From Mangrovivirga halotolerans (GTDB lineage Bacteria; Bacteroidota; Bacteroidia; Cytophagales; Cyclobacteriaceae), in contig NZ_JAPFQN010000013.1 of assembly GCF_026241165.1 (NCBI RefSeq), positions 1-64,000 of the forward strand: a stretch of DNA of 64,000 nt, given 5' to 3'. The position numbers and the translations under genes are program-made. Shown in pieces: positions 7,726-15,976 of this stretch (its first letter is position 1; the number at the start of each line of letters is the position of its first letter). Under the pieces are notes generated by a model. That model was not told where the DNA came from. It did not search any database and saw only the letters and a list, made by a program, of their open reading frames with translations.

Positions 7726-8714
7726 TAAATGGAAAGGATATAGATGTATCCTTAATTATCCCAGCTTACAATGAATCAGAATCTCTTCCCGAACTCATTG
7801 AGTGGATCGATAGGGTGAATGAGGCAAATAATCTGGAATATGAAGTTATTATAATCGATGATGGCTCCAGTGATAATTCCTGGGCTGTCATCGAAGAATT
7901 ATCCGATAAAAATGATTCTGTAAAAGGAATCAAATTCAATAGAAACTACGGTAAATCAGCGGCATTAGATACCGGTTTCAAAGCAGCGATGGGTGAAGTG
8001 GTAATTACCATGGACGCTGATCTTCAGGATAGTCCTGATGAAATCCCTGCCCTTGTATCCATGATTCGTGATGAAGGATTTGACCTTGTGTCAGGATGGA
8101 AGAAAAAGCGGCATGACCCGATATCTAAAACTATCCCTTCGAAGTTTTTTAATGCTGTAACGGCTAAAATCTCTAAAATCAAACTCCACGATTTTAATTG
8201 TGGTCTGAAAGCTTACAAAAATGAAGTGGTAAAATCACTTGAGGTTTATGGGGAAATGCATCGTTATATTCCTGTCATAGCTAAATGGAAAGGCTATAAT
8301 AAAATAGGGGAAAAGATAGTAGAACACCGGGCCAGGAAATATGGAGAAACCAAATTTGGTCTAGAGAGGTTTGTAAATGGATTTTTAGATCTTCTTTCCA
8401 TTACTTTCGTGATGAAGTACAAAAAAAGACCCATGCATTTTTTTGGAACCATGGGGACTTTATCATTTATGGCTGGATTTTTTATTACTTGCTGGGTGAT
8501 TTTTGAAAAGCTTTACACAGTCTGGTTTACTCATAAAGTGGCAAGAGCTGTGACAGATCAACCACTATTTTTCCTGGCTTTAATAGCCCTTGTAATTGGA
8601 GTACAGTTATTTTTAGCCGGCTTTTTAGGAGAAATGATCACCCAAACAGACCAGTATAAAAATGATTATTTGATTTCAGAGAAAAAAGGATTTGAAGAGC
8701 GAGAAAATGTCTGA
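7722..8714 (+). CDS. Glycosyltransferase family 2, DPM1/GtrB-like, with C-terminal membrane helices
   Basis: The catalytic domain starts with SLIIPAYNESESLPELIEWI and carries the nucleotide-sugar signatures IIDDGSSDNSW (about 46-56) and VITMDADLQDSPDEIP (about 96-111). After residue ~235 there are two long hydrophobic segments (MHFFGTMGTLSFMAGFFITCW and LFFLALIALVIGVQLFLAGF), as in polyprenyl-phosphate sugar transferases (DPM1, ArnC, GtrB types). The likely reaction is transfer of a sugar from a nucleotide donor to a polyprenyl phosphate. The gene overlaps the DUF4199 gene upstream by four bases and the next glycosyltransferase by eight. Donor sugar cannot be told. Confidence 0.9.
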   Translation: MINGKDIDVSLIIPAYNESESLPELIEWIDRVNEANNLEYEVIIIDDGSSDNSWAVIEELSDKNDSVKGIKFNRNYGKSAALDTGFKAAMGEVVITMDADLQDSPDEIPALVSMIRDEGFDLVSGWKKKRHDPISKTIPSKFFNAVTAKISKIKLHDFNCGLKAYKNEVVKSLEVYGEMHRYIPVIAKWKGYNKIGEKIVEHRARKYGETKFGLERFVNGFLDLLSITFVMKYKKRPMHFFGTMGTLSFMAGFFITCWVIFEKLYTVWFTHKVARAVTDQPLFFLALIALVIGVQLFLAGFLGEMITQTDQYKNDYLISEKKGFEERENV

Positions 8715-9699
8715 AGGTAACAGGTTCTATTCTCTAATTATCCCGGTTTACAACAGACCTGGAGAAGTTGATGAATTGTTAGAAAGCCTAACGCATCAGG
8801 AATATTCTAATTTTGAAGTTCTGGTTATTGAAGATGGTTCATCTGAGCCTTGTAATAAGATAATAGAAAAGTATTCAGATAAGTTGGATCTGAAATATTT
8901 TGTTAAGGAAAATGAAGGTCAGGGATTTACAAGAAACTATGCCTACGAAAGAGCTTCCGGAGATTATTTTATAGTCTTTGATTCAGATTGCATAATCCCT
9001 TCACACTATTTAAAAACTGTTGACGACCACCTGAATAATAACTGGCTGGATGCATTTGGTGGTCCGGACAAATCTCATCCTTCATTCACGGATGTGCAAA
9101 AAGCCATTTCCTATTCGATGACTTCTCCATATACCACAGGAGGAATTAGAGGAAGTAAACAACATGCCGGGACATTCCATCCCAGAAGTTTTAATATGGG
9201 GATTTCAGCAGATGTTTGGAAAAAAACAAAAGGGTATGTAATTACCAGGATGGGCGAAGATATTGAATTTAGCATTCGTATTATAAAAGCTGGATTTAAA
9301 GTCGGGTTGATCGAAGATGCTTTTGTCTATCATAAACGCAGAACTGACTTTAGACAATTTTATAAGCAATTATTCTTTTTTGGGCGTGCAAGAGTTAATA
9401 TCGGAAGATTCTATCCAGGAGAGATTAAGATTTTCCATTTATTTCCTGTAGCCTTTTATCTAGGAATACTTACCTGGTTGATCGTTTTCCCATGGTTTTT
9501 ACCTAATCTTTTCATTTTTGGAGCAGGAATGATACTGGCATATTATTTATTAATATTTACGGACTCATACTTTAAAAATGAAAAAAGTCTGAGTATTGCA
9601 TCCAAATCAGTGGTTGCTTCTTTTATTCAACTATTTGCATACGGGAATGGCTTTTTTGTTGAATGGATAAAGTTTATCAAAAAACCATATAGTGGTTAA
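8707..9699 (+). CDS. Glycosyltransferase family 2
   Basis: The GT-A fold is shown by YSLIIPVYNRPGEVDELLESL at the start, FEVLVIEDGSSEPC near 40, the metal-binding FIVFDSDCIIP near 88, and ITRMGEDIEFSIRIIKAGFK near 180, all typical of family 2 enzymes. Two or three hydrophobic segments follow at the C-terminus (about 240-285), so it is membrane bound. The reading frame opens with TTG at 8692, but the ATG at 8707 overlaps the stop of the previous gene (ATGTCTGA) and directly precedes the domain; it is chosen. It is the last gene of the operon and ends three bases before the convergent methyltransferase gene, with no terminator between. Confidence 0.9.
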   Translation: MSEGNRFYSLIIPVYNRPGEVDELLESLTHQEYSNFEVLVIEDGSSEPCNKIIEKYSDKLDLKYFVKENEGQGFTRNYAYERASGDYFIVFDSDCIIPSHYLKTVDDHLNNNWLDAFGGPDKSHPSFTDVQKAISYSMTSPYTTGGIRGSKQHAGTFHPRSFNMGISADVWKKTKGYVITRMGEDIEFSIRIIKAGFKVGLIEDAFVYHKRRTDFRQFYKQLFFFGRARVNIGRFYPGEIKIFHLFPVAFYLGILTWLIVFPWFLPNLFIFGAGMILAYYLLIFTDSYFKNEKSLSIASKSVVASFIQLFAYGNGFFVEWIKFIKKPYSG

Positions 9700-9702
9700 T
9701 AA

Positions 9703-10476
9703 TTATTCCGGTTTTGTACAGAGGTAAATAATCTCTTCTTTCGGAAGCGCATATCTTTCAACTTTTTCCTGATCGAGTTGTTTTGGATAAGGTATTTCTT
9801 TTACTTCAAATCCACCTTTTTCCAATCTTTCACCATAATCTAATCCATAAATACGGTAATGGTCTGATTGTTTAAAATGCTCTTCACGATCTTTTGGATC
9901 GGTGATTTCAGGATCTTCATAGGTATTTTGCATGTTCATATCCTGAGGTGATTGTAAAATTGCCCATCCTCCAGGTTTTAAAACCCTGTATACCTCTTTC
10001 ATGGCATGAATATCATCAGGAATATGTTCCATTACATGGTTGCAAAAAACCATATCAAAGGAATTTTCCTCAAAAGGAATTTCATTGATATCCATTTTTA
10101 CCTTAGCAAGAGGAGATTCCAAATCACCGGTGATATATTCAAGTGATTCAATCTTTTCAAATCTATCTATAAAGCATAATTCAGGAGCAATATGTAAAAG
10201 CTTAGCTTCTTTGGTAAAAAAATCAGTTTCGTTTTTAAGGTATAACCATAATAACCTGTGTCTTTCTAAGGCAAGGCAATTAGGACATAATGCATTTTTC
10301 CTAGGGGGCTTTCTGCCATAAGGCACAAACTCCCTGAAATTTGAATCGCAAACAGGGCAAGTTACATTATTACCGATATAAAAAACCTTCATCATTCTTA
10401 GTGCAAAATGACTGAAAAGCTGAAGATGTTTTCTCGGTACTTTTCTTATGACAAAACTGATAATGTGTTTAACCAT
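9703..10476 (-). CDS. Class I SAM-dependent methyltransferase with N-terminal zinc-ribbon-like Cys pairs
   Basis: Residues 40-43 (CPVC) and 64-67 (CPNC) form two Cys pairs that look like a zinc ribbon. A methyltransferase domain follows: LLHIAPELCF as motif I in a degenerate form, YITGDLESPLAKVKMDI, then MVFCNHVMEHIPDDIHAMKE and YRVLKPGGWAILQSP, typical of the Methyltransf_11 group. The C-terminus (DYGERLEKGGFEVKEIPYP) also fits. Substrate unknown; similar proteins often sit in surface-polysaccharide loci, and this one is convergent with a glycosyltransferase. It is divergent from the TetR gene at 10573 with about 95 bases between. Confidence 0.85.
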   Translation of the reverse strand: MVKHIISFVIRKVPRKHLQLFSHFALRMMKVFYIGNNVTCPVCDSNFREFVPYGRKPPRKNALCPNCLALERHRLLWLYLKNETDFFTKEAKLLHIAPELCFIDRFEKIESLEYITGDLESPLAKVKMDINEIPFEENSFDMVFCNHVMEHIPDDIHAMKEVYRVLKPGGWAILQSPQDMNMQNTYEDPEITDPKDREEHFKQSDHYRIYGLDYGERLEKGGFEVKEIPYPKQLDQEKVERYALPKEEIIYLCTKPE

Positions 10477-10572
10477 TCTACAAAAATATAAATCAATGAA
10501 TTATTATGTGGGTTTTCATTGTTATTTTTATTTCTTTTATTCTTTATTTTGTTTATAAAACAAGATCTGGTT

Positions 10573-11157
10573 ATGATTAGGGATGCAGGTATATCAAAAA
10601 GAGATAATGTAATCAAGCAAGCTACCAGGCTATTCAGAGAAAAGGGGTATGCCTCTGCTTCTATGCGCGACCTTGCTAAAAAATTAGGTATTGAAGCAGC
10701 AAGTTTGTATTCGCATATTAAATCCAAAGAAGAAATTTTACAACATATCTGCTTTGAGAAGGCTGATGCATTTAATGAGAAATTGGAAGAGCTAGAGCAA
10801 ATCGACAATAATAATGAAAAAAGGCTCGAGCAATTTTTGATAGGTCACATAGAAGTATTACTTTCTGATACCGACAGTAGTGCTGTGTTTTTGAATGAAT
10901 GGAAGCATTTAAGCGAGCCGCATTACTCAAGGCTCAATAAAATGAAAGATGAATATGAGTCTAAACTTGTTGATATATACAGGGCAGGTAAAGTAGAAGG
11001 GAAATTCATCGACCTTAATGAAAAATTGAGTGTTTTGACCATGCTATCTTCTGTCAACTGGGTGATCAACTGGTACAGACCAACAGGAACTTTAAACCCG
11101 CATGAACTGGCCAGGGCTTTAGCTCACAGGATCATACATGGAATAATGACCAAATAA
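10573..11157 (+). CDS. TetR/AcrR family transcriptional regulator
   Basis: The N-terminal helix-turn-helix region is characteristic: RDNVIKQATRLFREKGYASASMRDLAKKLGIEAASLYSHIKSKEEILQHI. The remaining ~140 residues form the ligand-binding helical domain. A longer frame from a TTG at 10519 would add a hydrophobic leader that does not belong to this family, so the ATG at 10573 is chosen, giving 194 aa. The downstream DUF1232 gene begins one base after the stop codon. In Bacteroidota similar TetR proteins often control fatty-acid degradation genes; no such genes are adjacent, so the target is unknown. Confidence 0.9.
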   Translation: MIRDAGISKRDNVIKQATRLFREKGYASASMRDLAKKLGIEAASLYSHIKSKEEILQHICFEKADAFNEKLEELEQIDNNNEKRLEQFLIGHIEVLLSDTDSSAVFLNEWKHLSEPHYSRLNKMKDEYESKLVDIYRAGKVEGKFIDLNEKLSVLTMLSSVNWVINWYRPTGTLNPHELARALAHRIIHGIMTK

Positions 11158-11158
11158 T

Positions 11159-11584
11159 ATGGATGTAAACGAAATACTTGACTCGAGTGCAATGAAGCTT
11201 GCAAAAAAGCAGGCCACTAAAATAGCATCAAGCAGAAATAAATCAGCACGGCTCGCAGGTCTTGCTTTTAGCAAGCTGGATAAGGGCATATTAAATAAAA
11301 AAACCTTCAAGGCTATAAAAGGAGATTTTCTTGCTGCACTGAGAATGATTAAAGCTTATGCTAAAAAAGAATATAAGAAAATCCCAACAAAATCTCTGAT
11401 CGGAATTTTAGCGGGAATGGTATATTTCGTAATGCCTATTGATTTTATACCGGACTTTATTCCACTGGTAGGGTTTGCCGATGATATTGCCTTGCTCGCA
11501 TGGATTTTCTCTAATTTTAAGCATGATATTGATGAATATCGTGCCTGGGAACAAGGTCATGAGTACGTCAATCCAACTAATTAA
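11159..11584 (+). CDS. YkvA/DUF1232 family membrane protein
   Basis: The DUF1232 core is evident: ALRMIKAYAKKEYKKIPTKS, then GILAGMVYFVMPIDFIPDF, then the IPLVGFADDIALLAWIFSNF helix and a conserved acidic end. These small proteins have one or two membrane segments and unknown function. The gene begins one base after the TetR stop codon, so the pair is probably one transcript. Length 141 aa, with an N-terminal basic helical extension of about 45 residues. Confidence 0.88.
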   Translation: MDVNEILDSSAMKLAKKQATKIASSRNKSARLAGLAFSKLDKGILNKKTFKAIKGDFLAALRMIKAYAKKEYKKIPTKSLIGILAGMVYFVMPIDFIPDFIPLVGFADDIALLAWIFSNFKHDIDEYRAWEQGHEYVNPTN

Positions 11585-11648
11585 ATATTAATTTACCTAA
11601 CCTTTTTTATTACTTTGAGTATATAAGCTGTAAATACTTGTTTAAACA

Positions 11649-12260
11649 ATGGAAGAGTTAAGAGTAATTAACGAGCAGCTTATAAAAAACGCAATGTCAT
11701 TTGAAGAGTATTTTGAATTATCAAAAAAACTCGTCGATGAAAAGCGTACTACCGGACAAAATCAATCAGAAGGTATGATTGAATATACCAGGTTAAATTT
11801 CAGTCGTCTAAAAAAATGGATCAGGACAGGTGAACTGGATGATAAATTAAAAAGCACTTTATCAAAAGTAGATAGTTCAGTAATCTGGTTGGTCTTAGTT
11901 GAGCCATGGTGTGGTGATGTAGCTCAAAACTTGCCATTTATCTACAAAGCAGCTGAATTAAATTCAAACATTAATCTCAGAATAATTTTAAGAGATGAAA
12001 ATCTTGAGGTGATGGATGAATACCTCACAAGTGGTGGAAGATCTATTCCTAAAATGATTGCTTTAGATAATGATTTTAAAGAATTGGCTACTTGGGGTCC
12101 ACGTCCAAAAACTGTACAAAGAATGTTGGAAAAAGGGAAAGCCAGTGATGATTTTGATTATCAGGCTTTTTCAATTTCTGCTCACACATGGTATGCCCAA
12201 AATAAAGGAAAAGAAATATCAGCGGAGCTTAATGATTTTGTAGGCGAACAACTTAAATAG
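11649..12260 (+). CDS. Thioredoxin-fold protein without the CxxC motif
   Basis: The 203-residue protein belongs to a thioredoxin-like family common in Bacteroidota. The motif region reads VLVEPWCGDVAQNLPFI, so the usual WCxxC has only the first Cys (WCGD). The cis-proline loop region SIPKMIALD follows about 60 residues later, with WGPRPKTVQ after it. Loss of the second Cys means no ordinary disulfide exchange; a reductase role through one Cys or a binding role is possible. It has its own upstream region and is followed by a strong terminator at 12281-12308. A TTACTTTG sequence at 11610-11617 resembles a Bacteroidota -7 element weakly. Confidence 0.8.
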   Translation: MEELRVINEQLIKNAMSFEEYFELSKKLVDEKRTTGQNQSEGMIEYTRLNFSRLKKWIRTGELDDKLKSTLSKVDSSVIWLVLVEPWCGDVAQNLPFIYKAAELNSNINLRIILRDENLEVMDEYLTSGGRSIPKMIALDNDFKELATWGPRPKTVQRMLEKGKASDDFDYQAFSISAHTWYAQNKGKEISAELNDFVGEQLK

Positions 12261-12280
12261 ATTGTTAATTAAATTTTTAT

Positions 12281-12308
12281 AACCGTCATAATTTTGACGG
12301 TTTTTTTT
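12281..12308 (+). terminator. Rho-independent terminator touching the next start codon
   Basis: AACCGTCA (12281-12288) pairs with TGACGGTT (12295-12302) with a short loop, and eight T residues (12301-12308) run directly into the ATG at 12309. It should end the thioredoxin-like transcript. Because no bases remain between the T-tract and the next start codon, the following gene must be read from read-through RNA or from a nearly leaderless transcript. Confidence 0.88.
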
Positions 12309-13334
12309 ATGGATTCACTCACACAAGCATTGTTAGGTGCAACAGTTGGAGAAGCTGTGCTGGGAAATAAGATAGGTCGTAAAGCTTCTATTTTGGGTGC
12401 TCTTGGTGGAACATTGCCCGATCTGGATGTATTAATTCAATCATCAATGTCGACGGTTGATGGAGTTCTTTTTCACCGGGGACCCTCTCATAGTATAACC
12501 TTTGCACTAATCGCCTCAATGCTTTTCAGCTGGCTGGCTCTTAAATTGCAAAAGAAAACTTCAGTTTCTTATCAGAATTGGTTCATATTTTTCTTTCTGG
12601 TAATATTTACGCATCCATTGCTTGATGCTTTTACTAATTATGGGACTGAAATTTTCTGGCCGTTTCTTGATGCACGAGTTGCGTGGAAGACGATCTTTGT
12701 TATAGATCCTTTATATTCAATCTGGTTATTAATTGCAGTTGTATTTCTGCTTTTTTATGGTAAGACAAATAATATCAGGAAGAGAGTAGCAATGTGGGCA
12801 CTAGTGCTTTCTTCTTCGTACTTGTTACTCACCGTTTATCATAAATACCATGTTGATAAAAATGTAACTGGATATCTTGAACATAGAAATGAATCTTATG
12901 ATCGGATCATGACTGTTCCTTCGCCTCTTTGTAATTGGTTATGGACAGTAGTTATTGATAAGGGGGATCACTATGAGGCTGGCTATTTCAGCATGATGAT
13001 TGCTGAACAGGATTTTAGAGATGTTATAATTCCTAAAAATGCTCCTGCGGATTGGATGGTGAATGAAGAAGAGTTGAGAGGGGTAAAGCATTTTGCAAAT
13101 GATTGGCTTCAATACAAAAAAGAAGAAGGTGGTAAAATGATTGTAAATGATATTCGGTTTGGGCCAATGCTTGGATGGTATAATCCTGAATCAGGATTTA
13201 TTTTTTCATTTGAATTTAAAAAAAGCGAAAACGGAGTTATTGTAAAACAAAACGACAGAGAACCTGAAGGAAATATAAAAGAAGAGTTGGGTAAATTGTG
13301 GAGTAGAATATGGTCGACTGATATAAATAAATGA
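12309..13334 (+). CDS. YdjM-like membrane-bound metal-dependent hydrolase (DUF457)
   Basis: The N-terminus MDSLTQALLGATVGEAVLGN and the following GALGGTLPDLDVLI and LFHRGPSHSITFALI match the YdjM/DUF457 family, with the His/Asp residues thought to bind metal, then HPLLDAFTNYGTEIFWPF. Four or so membrane segments occupy residues about 65-180, and a soluble C-terminal half follows. A frame starting at a TTG (12294) would begin inside the terminator stem; the ATG at 12309 coincides with the conserved start. It leads a tight group with the SDR, dtd and mazG-like genes. Its substrate is unknown. Confidence 0.85.
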   Translation: MDSLTQALLGATVGEAVLGNKIGRKASILGALGGTLPDLDVLIQSSMSTVDGVLFHRGPSHSITFALIASMLFSWLALKLQKKTSVSYQNWFIFFFLVIFTHPLLDAFTNYGTEIFWPFLDARVAWKTIFVIDPLYSIWLLIAVVFLLFYGKTNNIRKRVAMWALVLSSSYLLLTVYHKYHVDKNVTGYLEHRNESYDRIMTVPSPLCNWLWTVVIDKGDHYEAGYFSMMIAEQDFRDVIIPKNAPADWMVNEEELRGVKHFANDWLQYKKEEGGKMIVNDIRFGPMLGWYNPESGFIFSFEFKKSENGVIVKQNDREPEGNIKEELGKLWSRIWSTDINK

Positions 13335-13337
13335 TTT

Positions 13338-13997
13338 ATGGCTAAGAAAACTGCTTTAATACTTGGTTCAACCGGCTTAGTCGGTGAAAAACTTTTAAAT
13401 ATATTAATTGCTGATAATCGATACAAAAAAGTAATATCGATAGTAAGAAGACCTTCTGGTAATAAGAATGAAAAACTACAAGAAGTAATCATTGATTTTA
13501 ATCAGTTGGCCAAAGAATTAAAGAAATATTACGCCGATGATATCTTTTGCTGTCTGGGAACTACAATTAAAAAAGCTGGTTCTCAGGAAAAGTTTATCGA
13601 AGTGGATTACGATTATCCCATGGTTGCTGCAAACGCGTTAAAGCGATCCGGCTCAATGCAACATTATTTAATTATTACTGCACTAGGGGCAAATCCCGAA
13701 TCAAAAATATTTTATAACAGGGTTAAGGGTGAGGTTGAAAGAGACCTGAAAAGGGTAAATTATGCCTCAACATCTATATTCAGACCATCGTTACTGTTAG
13801 GTAACAGGGATGAAAGCAGGCTGGGAGAGGATATTTTTAAGGGGTTTTCAAAAATATTCGGATGGATATTTTCTGGGCCATTGAAAAAATATAAGCCTGT
13901 TAAAGCAGAAAAAGTAGCAAGGGCAATGCATAGTCGTGCTCAGCAAAATGTGGAGGGAATTGAGATAATAGAATCAGAACAAATACAGAAATATTAA
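13338..13997 (+). CDS. NAD(P)-binding SDR-like oxidoreductase (HTATIP2/NAD(P)H-binding type)
   Basis: The start ALILGSTGLVGEKLLNILIA is a Rossmann fold with GxTGxxG. Further along, DIFCCLGTTIKKAGSQEKF and YLIITALGANPESKIFYNRV, then KGEVERDLKR and IFRPSLLLGNRDESR, match the small NAD(P)-binding family that includes HTATIP2 and UbiE-adjacent oxidoreductases. 219 aa is usual. It begins three bases after the DUF457 gene and is followed by dtd seven bases later. Substrate unknown. Confidence 0.85.
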   Translation: MAKKTALILGSTGLVGEKLLNILIADNRYKKVISIVRRPSGNKNEKLQEVIIDFNQLAKELKKYYADDIFCCLGTTIKKAGSQEKFIEVDYDYPMVAANALKRSGSMQHYLIITALGANPESKIFYNRVKGEVERDLKRVNYASTSIFRPSLLLGNRDESRLGEDIFKGFSKIFGWIFSGPLKKYKPVKAEKVARAMHSRAQQNVEGIEIIESEQIQKY

Positions 13998-14004
13998 TTT
14001 TTTT

Positions 14005-14460
14005 ATGAGAGCAACAATCCAAAGAGTAAGTGAATCCAGTGTAAAAGTTAACGGAAAAGTTATCGGAGAAATAGGAAATGGGCTCATGGTTCTTTTAGGA
14101 ATTGAACAAGCGGATAACACTGAAGATATAGAATGGCTAGTCAGGAAAATATCTAATCTGAGAATTTTTGATGATGAGGATGGAGTAATGAATAAAAGTC
14201 TGATAGATGTAAGTGGAGAGATACTACTCATTAGCCAGTTTACTTTACATGCTTCTTACAAAAAAGGAAACAGACCATCATATATAAAAGCTGCCAAACC
14301 TGACCAATCTGTGCCGTTATATGAAGAAAGTATTGAAGCATTCAAAAAGGTGTTGGGAAGTGATAAAGTTGAGACTGGCGAATTTGGAGCTGATATGAAA
14401 GTTTCTTTAGTGAATGACGGACCAGTCACTATAAATATGGATACAAAAAATAAGGAATAG
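14005..14460 (+). CDS. dtd: D-aminoacyl-tRNA deacylase
   Basis: The enzyme removes D-amino acids (and glycine from tRNA-Ala) wrongly attached to tRNA. The sequence shows the family landmarks: MRATIQRVSESSVKVNGKVI at the start, GLMVLLGIEQADNTED, the LISQFTLHAS motif with the catalytic-loop residues, GNRPSYIKAA and the C-terminal VSLVNDGPVTI where the Gly-cisPro motif lies. Length (151 aa) is standard. Its stop codon directly abuts the ATG of the MazG-like gene, so the two are co-translated quality-control functions. Confidence 0.96.
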   Translation: MRATIQRVSESSVKVNGKVIGEIGNGLMVLLGIEQADNTEDIEWLVRKISNLRIFDDEDGVMNKSLIDVSGEILLISQFTLHASYKKGNRPSYIKAAKPDQSVPLYEESIEAFKKVLGSDKVETGEFGADMKVSLVNDGPVTINMDTKNKE

Positions 14461-14808
14461 ATGGCAGATCAAAAGAAAAATTTATCCTTAAAAGAAGTTC
14501 AGGAGGATGTTGATTCATGGATAAAAGAATATGGAGTCAGATATTTCAATGAGCTAACCAACATGGCTATTCTAACTGAAGAGGTAGGAGAATTAGCCAG
14601 AATTATTTCACGAAGATATGGTGAGCAATCTGAAAAGGAATCTGATAAAAACAAAGATCTCGGTGATGAGATGGCAGATATATTATGGGTTTTAGCCTGT
14701 CTTGCCAATCAAACAGGGATAGATCTGGAGAAAGCTTTTAGAAAAAATATTGAAAAAAAGACGAAAAGAGATAAAAACCGGCATAAGTCCAATCAAAAAT
14801 TGTTATAA
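14461..14808 (+). CDS. MazG-like nucleotide pyrophosphohydrolase
   Basis: A single-domain 115-residue MazG protein. The metal-binding helices are visible as LTEEVGELARIISRRYGEQ and DLGDEMADILWVLACLANQ, fitting the ExxE...ExxD pattern. It likely hydrolyses non-canonical or excess nucleoside triphosphates to monophosphates. It begins immediately after the dtd stop codon. The C-terminal tail is lysine-rich. Distinct from full-length two-domain MazG. Confidence 0.88.
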   Translation: MADQKKNLSLKEVQEDVDSWIKEYGVRYFNELTNMAILTEEVGELARIISRRYGEQSEKESDKNKDLGDEMADILWVLACLANQTGIDLEKAFRKNIEKKTKRDKNRHKSNQKLL

Positions 14809-14886
14809 CAATAATCTTTTTGTCATTAAATCTCGTTACTGAGAATTGTATAATGATATTAATCAAGCTCGGACAGCTCAACAGTT

Positions 14887-15969
14887 ATGAGTAAAACATT
14901 CAAGAGAACCATTGCAGTGATTATAATTATCGTTCTTGCAGTGGTATTTATAATATTTCAGAAAGACATAATTTCAGGAAATAAAACTAGCCAACCAGAA
15001 TTAAAGGCTGGTTCATCCACATCGAGAGCAGCACGCAAAATTCCAGTTAAATATATAATCGCAGAAGAAAAATTATTTAATAATCAGATTGCTGTAACTG
15101 GGAAGATACTAGCTAACGAATCAGTAGAGTTAAGAGTTGAAAGAGGCGGGAAAGTTGACCGAATCCTTTTTAAAGAAGGCGATTATGTTAGAAAGGGACA
15201 ATTGTTATTGGCAACAAATGTTGATGATCTCAAAGCGCAGCTATCCAAAGCTCAATATAATCTTAAACTGAAGGAGCAAACAGAATATCGTCAGGATGAG
15301 CTTCTCAAACGTGAAGCAATCAGCCAGGAAGAATACGACCTTGCATTAACGGAATTAAATACAGCAATTGCTGATGTACAATTGTTAAAGGCTGAAATAG
15401 CTAAGTCAGAAGTAAGGGCTCCATTTAGTGGATATATCGGGTTAAGATACATTAGTGAAGGAAGTTATATTTCCCCAACAACTCCCATAGCTAGTCTTTA
15501 TAGTTTAAACCCTGCAAAAATTGAGTTCGCACTTCCTGCAAAATATATTGGCACACTAAGGAAGGGCCAAAGTGTAGATTTTACCGTTGAAGTATCAGAT
15601 AAGACATTCGAGGGAGAAGTTTATGCAATTGAGCCCGGCGTAGATCCTGCAACCGGAGCTACGACTGTGAGAGCAATTGCTTCCAATGAAAATAAAGAGT
15701 TAAGACCGGGACAGTTTACCAGGGTAAATATTATTCTTGAAGCCAGAGAAAATGCAATTTTGGTTCCTAACCAGGCAGTAATACCAGAGCTTGACGGACA
15801 TAAAGTGTATGTTGTGGAAAATGGCAAAGCATCAGTTCAGAAAGTCAATATAGGTATTAGAACTCCAACCGAAATAGAAATCATGTCAGGTTTGGACGAA
15901 GGAGACAGCGTGATCACCACAGGTTTATTACAAATCAATGAAGGCACTCCTCTGGAGTTGAAAAACTAA
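14887..15969 (+). CDS. RND efflux periplasmic adaptor (membrane fusion protein)
   Basis: First gene of a three-gene tripartite exporter. An N-terminal membrane anchor (AVIIIIVLAVVFIIF, about 10-25) precedes a lipoyl-like half (VELRVERGGKVDRILFKEGD, then YVRKGQLLLATNVDDLKAQL), a helical hairpin (about 112-160), the second lipoyl half (SEVRAPFSGYIGLRYISEGS) and beta-barrel and membrane-proximal domains ending in VITTGLLQINEGTPLELKN. Length 360 aa is normal. The permease gene begins seven bases later. Substrates cannot be told from sequence; HAE-1-type partners usually export hydrophobic or amphiphilic compounds. Confidence 0.95.
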   Translation: MSKTFKRTIAVIIIIVLAVVFIIFQKDIISGNKTSQPELKAGSSTSRAARKIPVKYIIAEEKLFNNQIAVTGKILANESVELRVERGGKVDRILFKEGDYVRKGQLLLATNVDDLKAQLSKAQYNLKLKEQTEYRQDELLKREAISQEEYDLALTELNTAIADVQLLKAEIAKSEVRAPFSGYIGLRYISEGSYISPTTPIASLYSLNPAKIEFALPAKYIGTLRKGQSVDFTVEVSDKTFEGEVYAIEPGVDPATGATTVRAIASNENKELRPGQFTRVNIILEARENAILVPNQAVIPELDGHKVYVVENGKASVQKVNIGIRTPTEIEIMSGLDEGDSVITTGLLQINEGTPLELKN

Positions 15970-15976
15970 ATTTTTT

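Noticed and set aside
10519-10572. Hydrophobic leader of the TetR protein from a TTG codon
   Set aside because: TetR regulators are cytoplasmic DNA-binding proteins; the ATG at 10573 gives the usual N-terminus.
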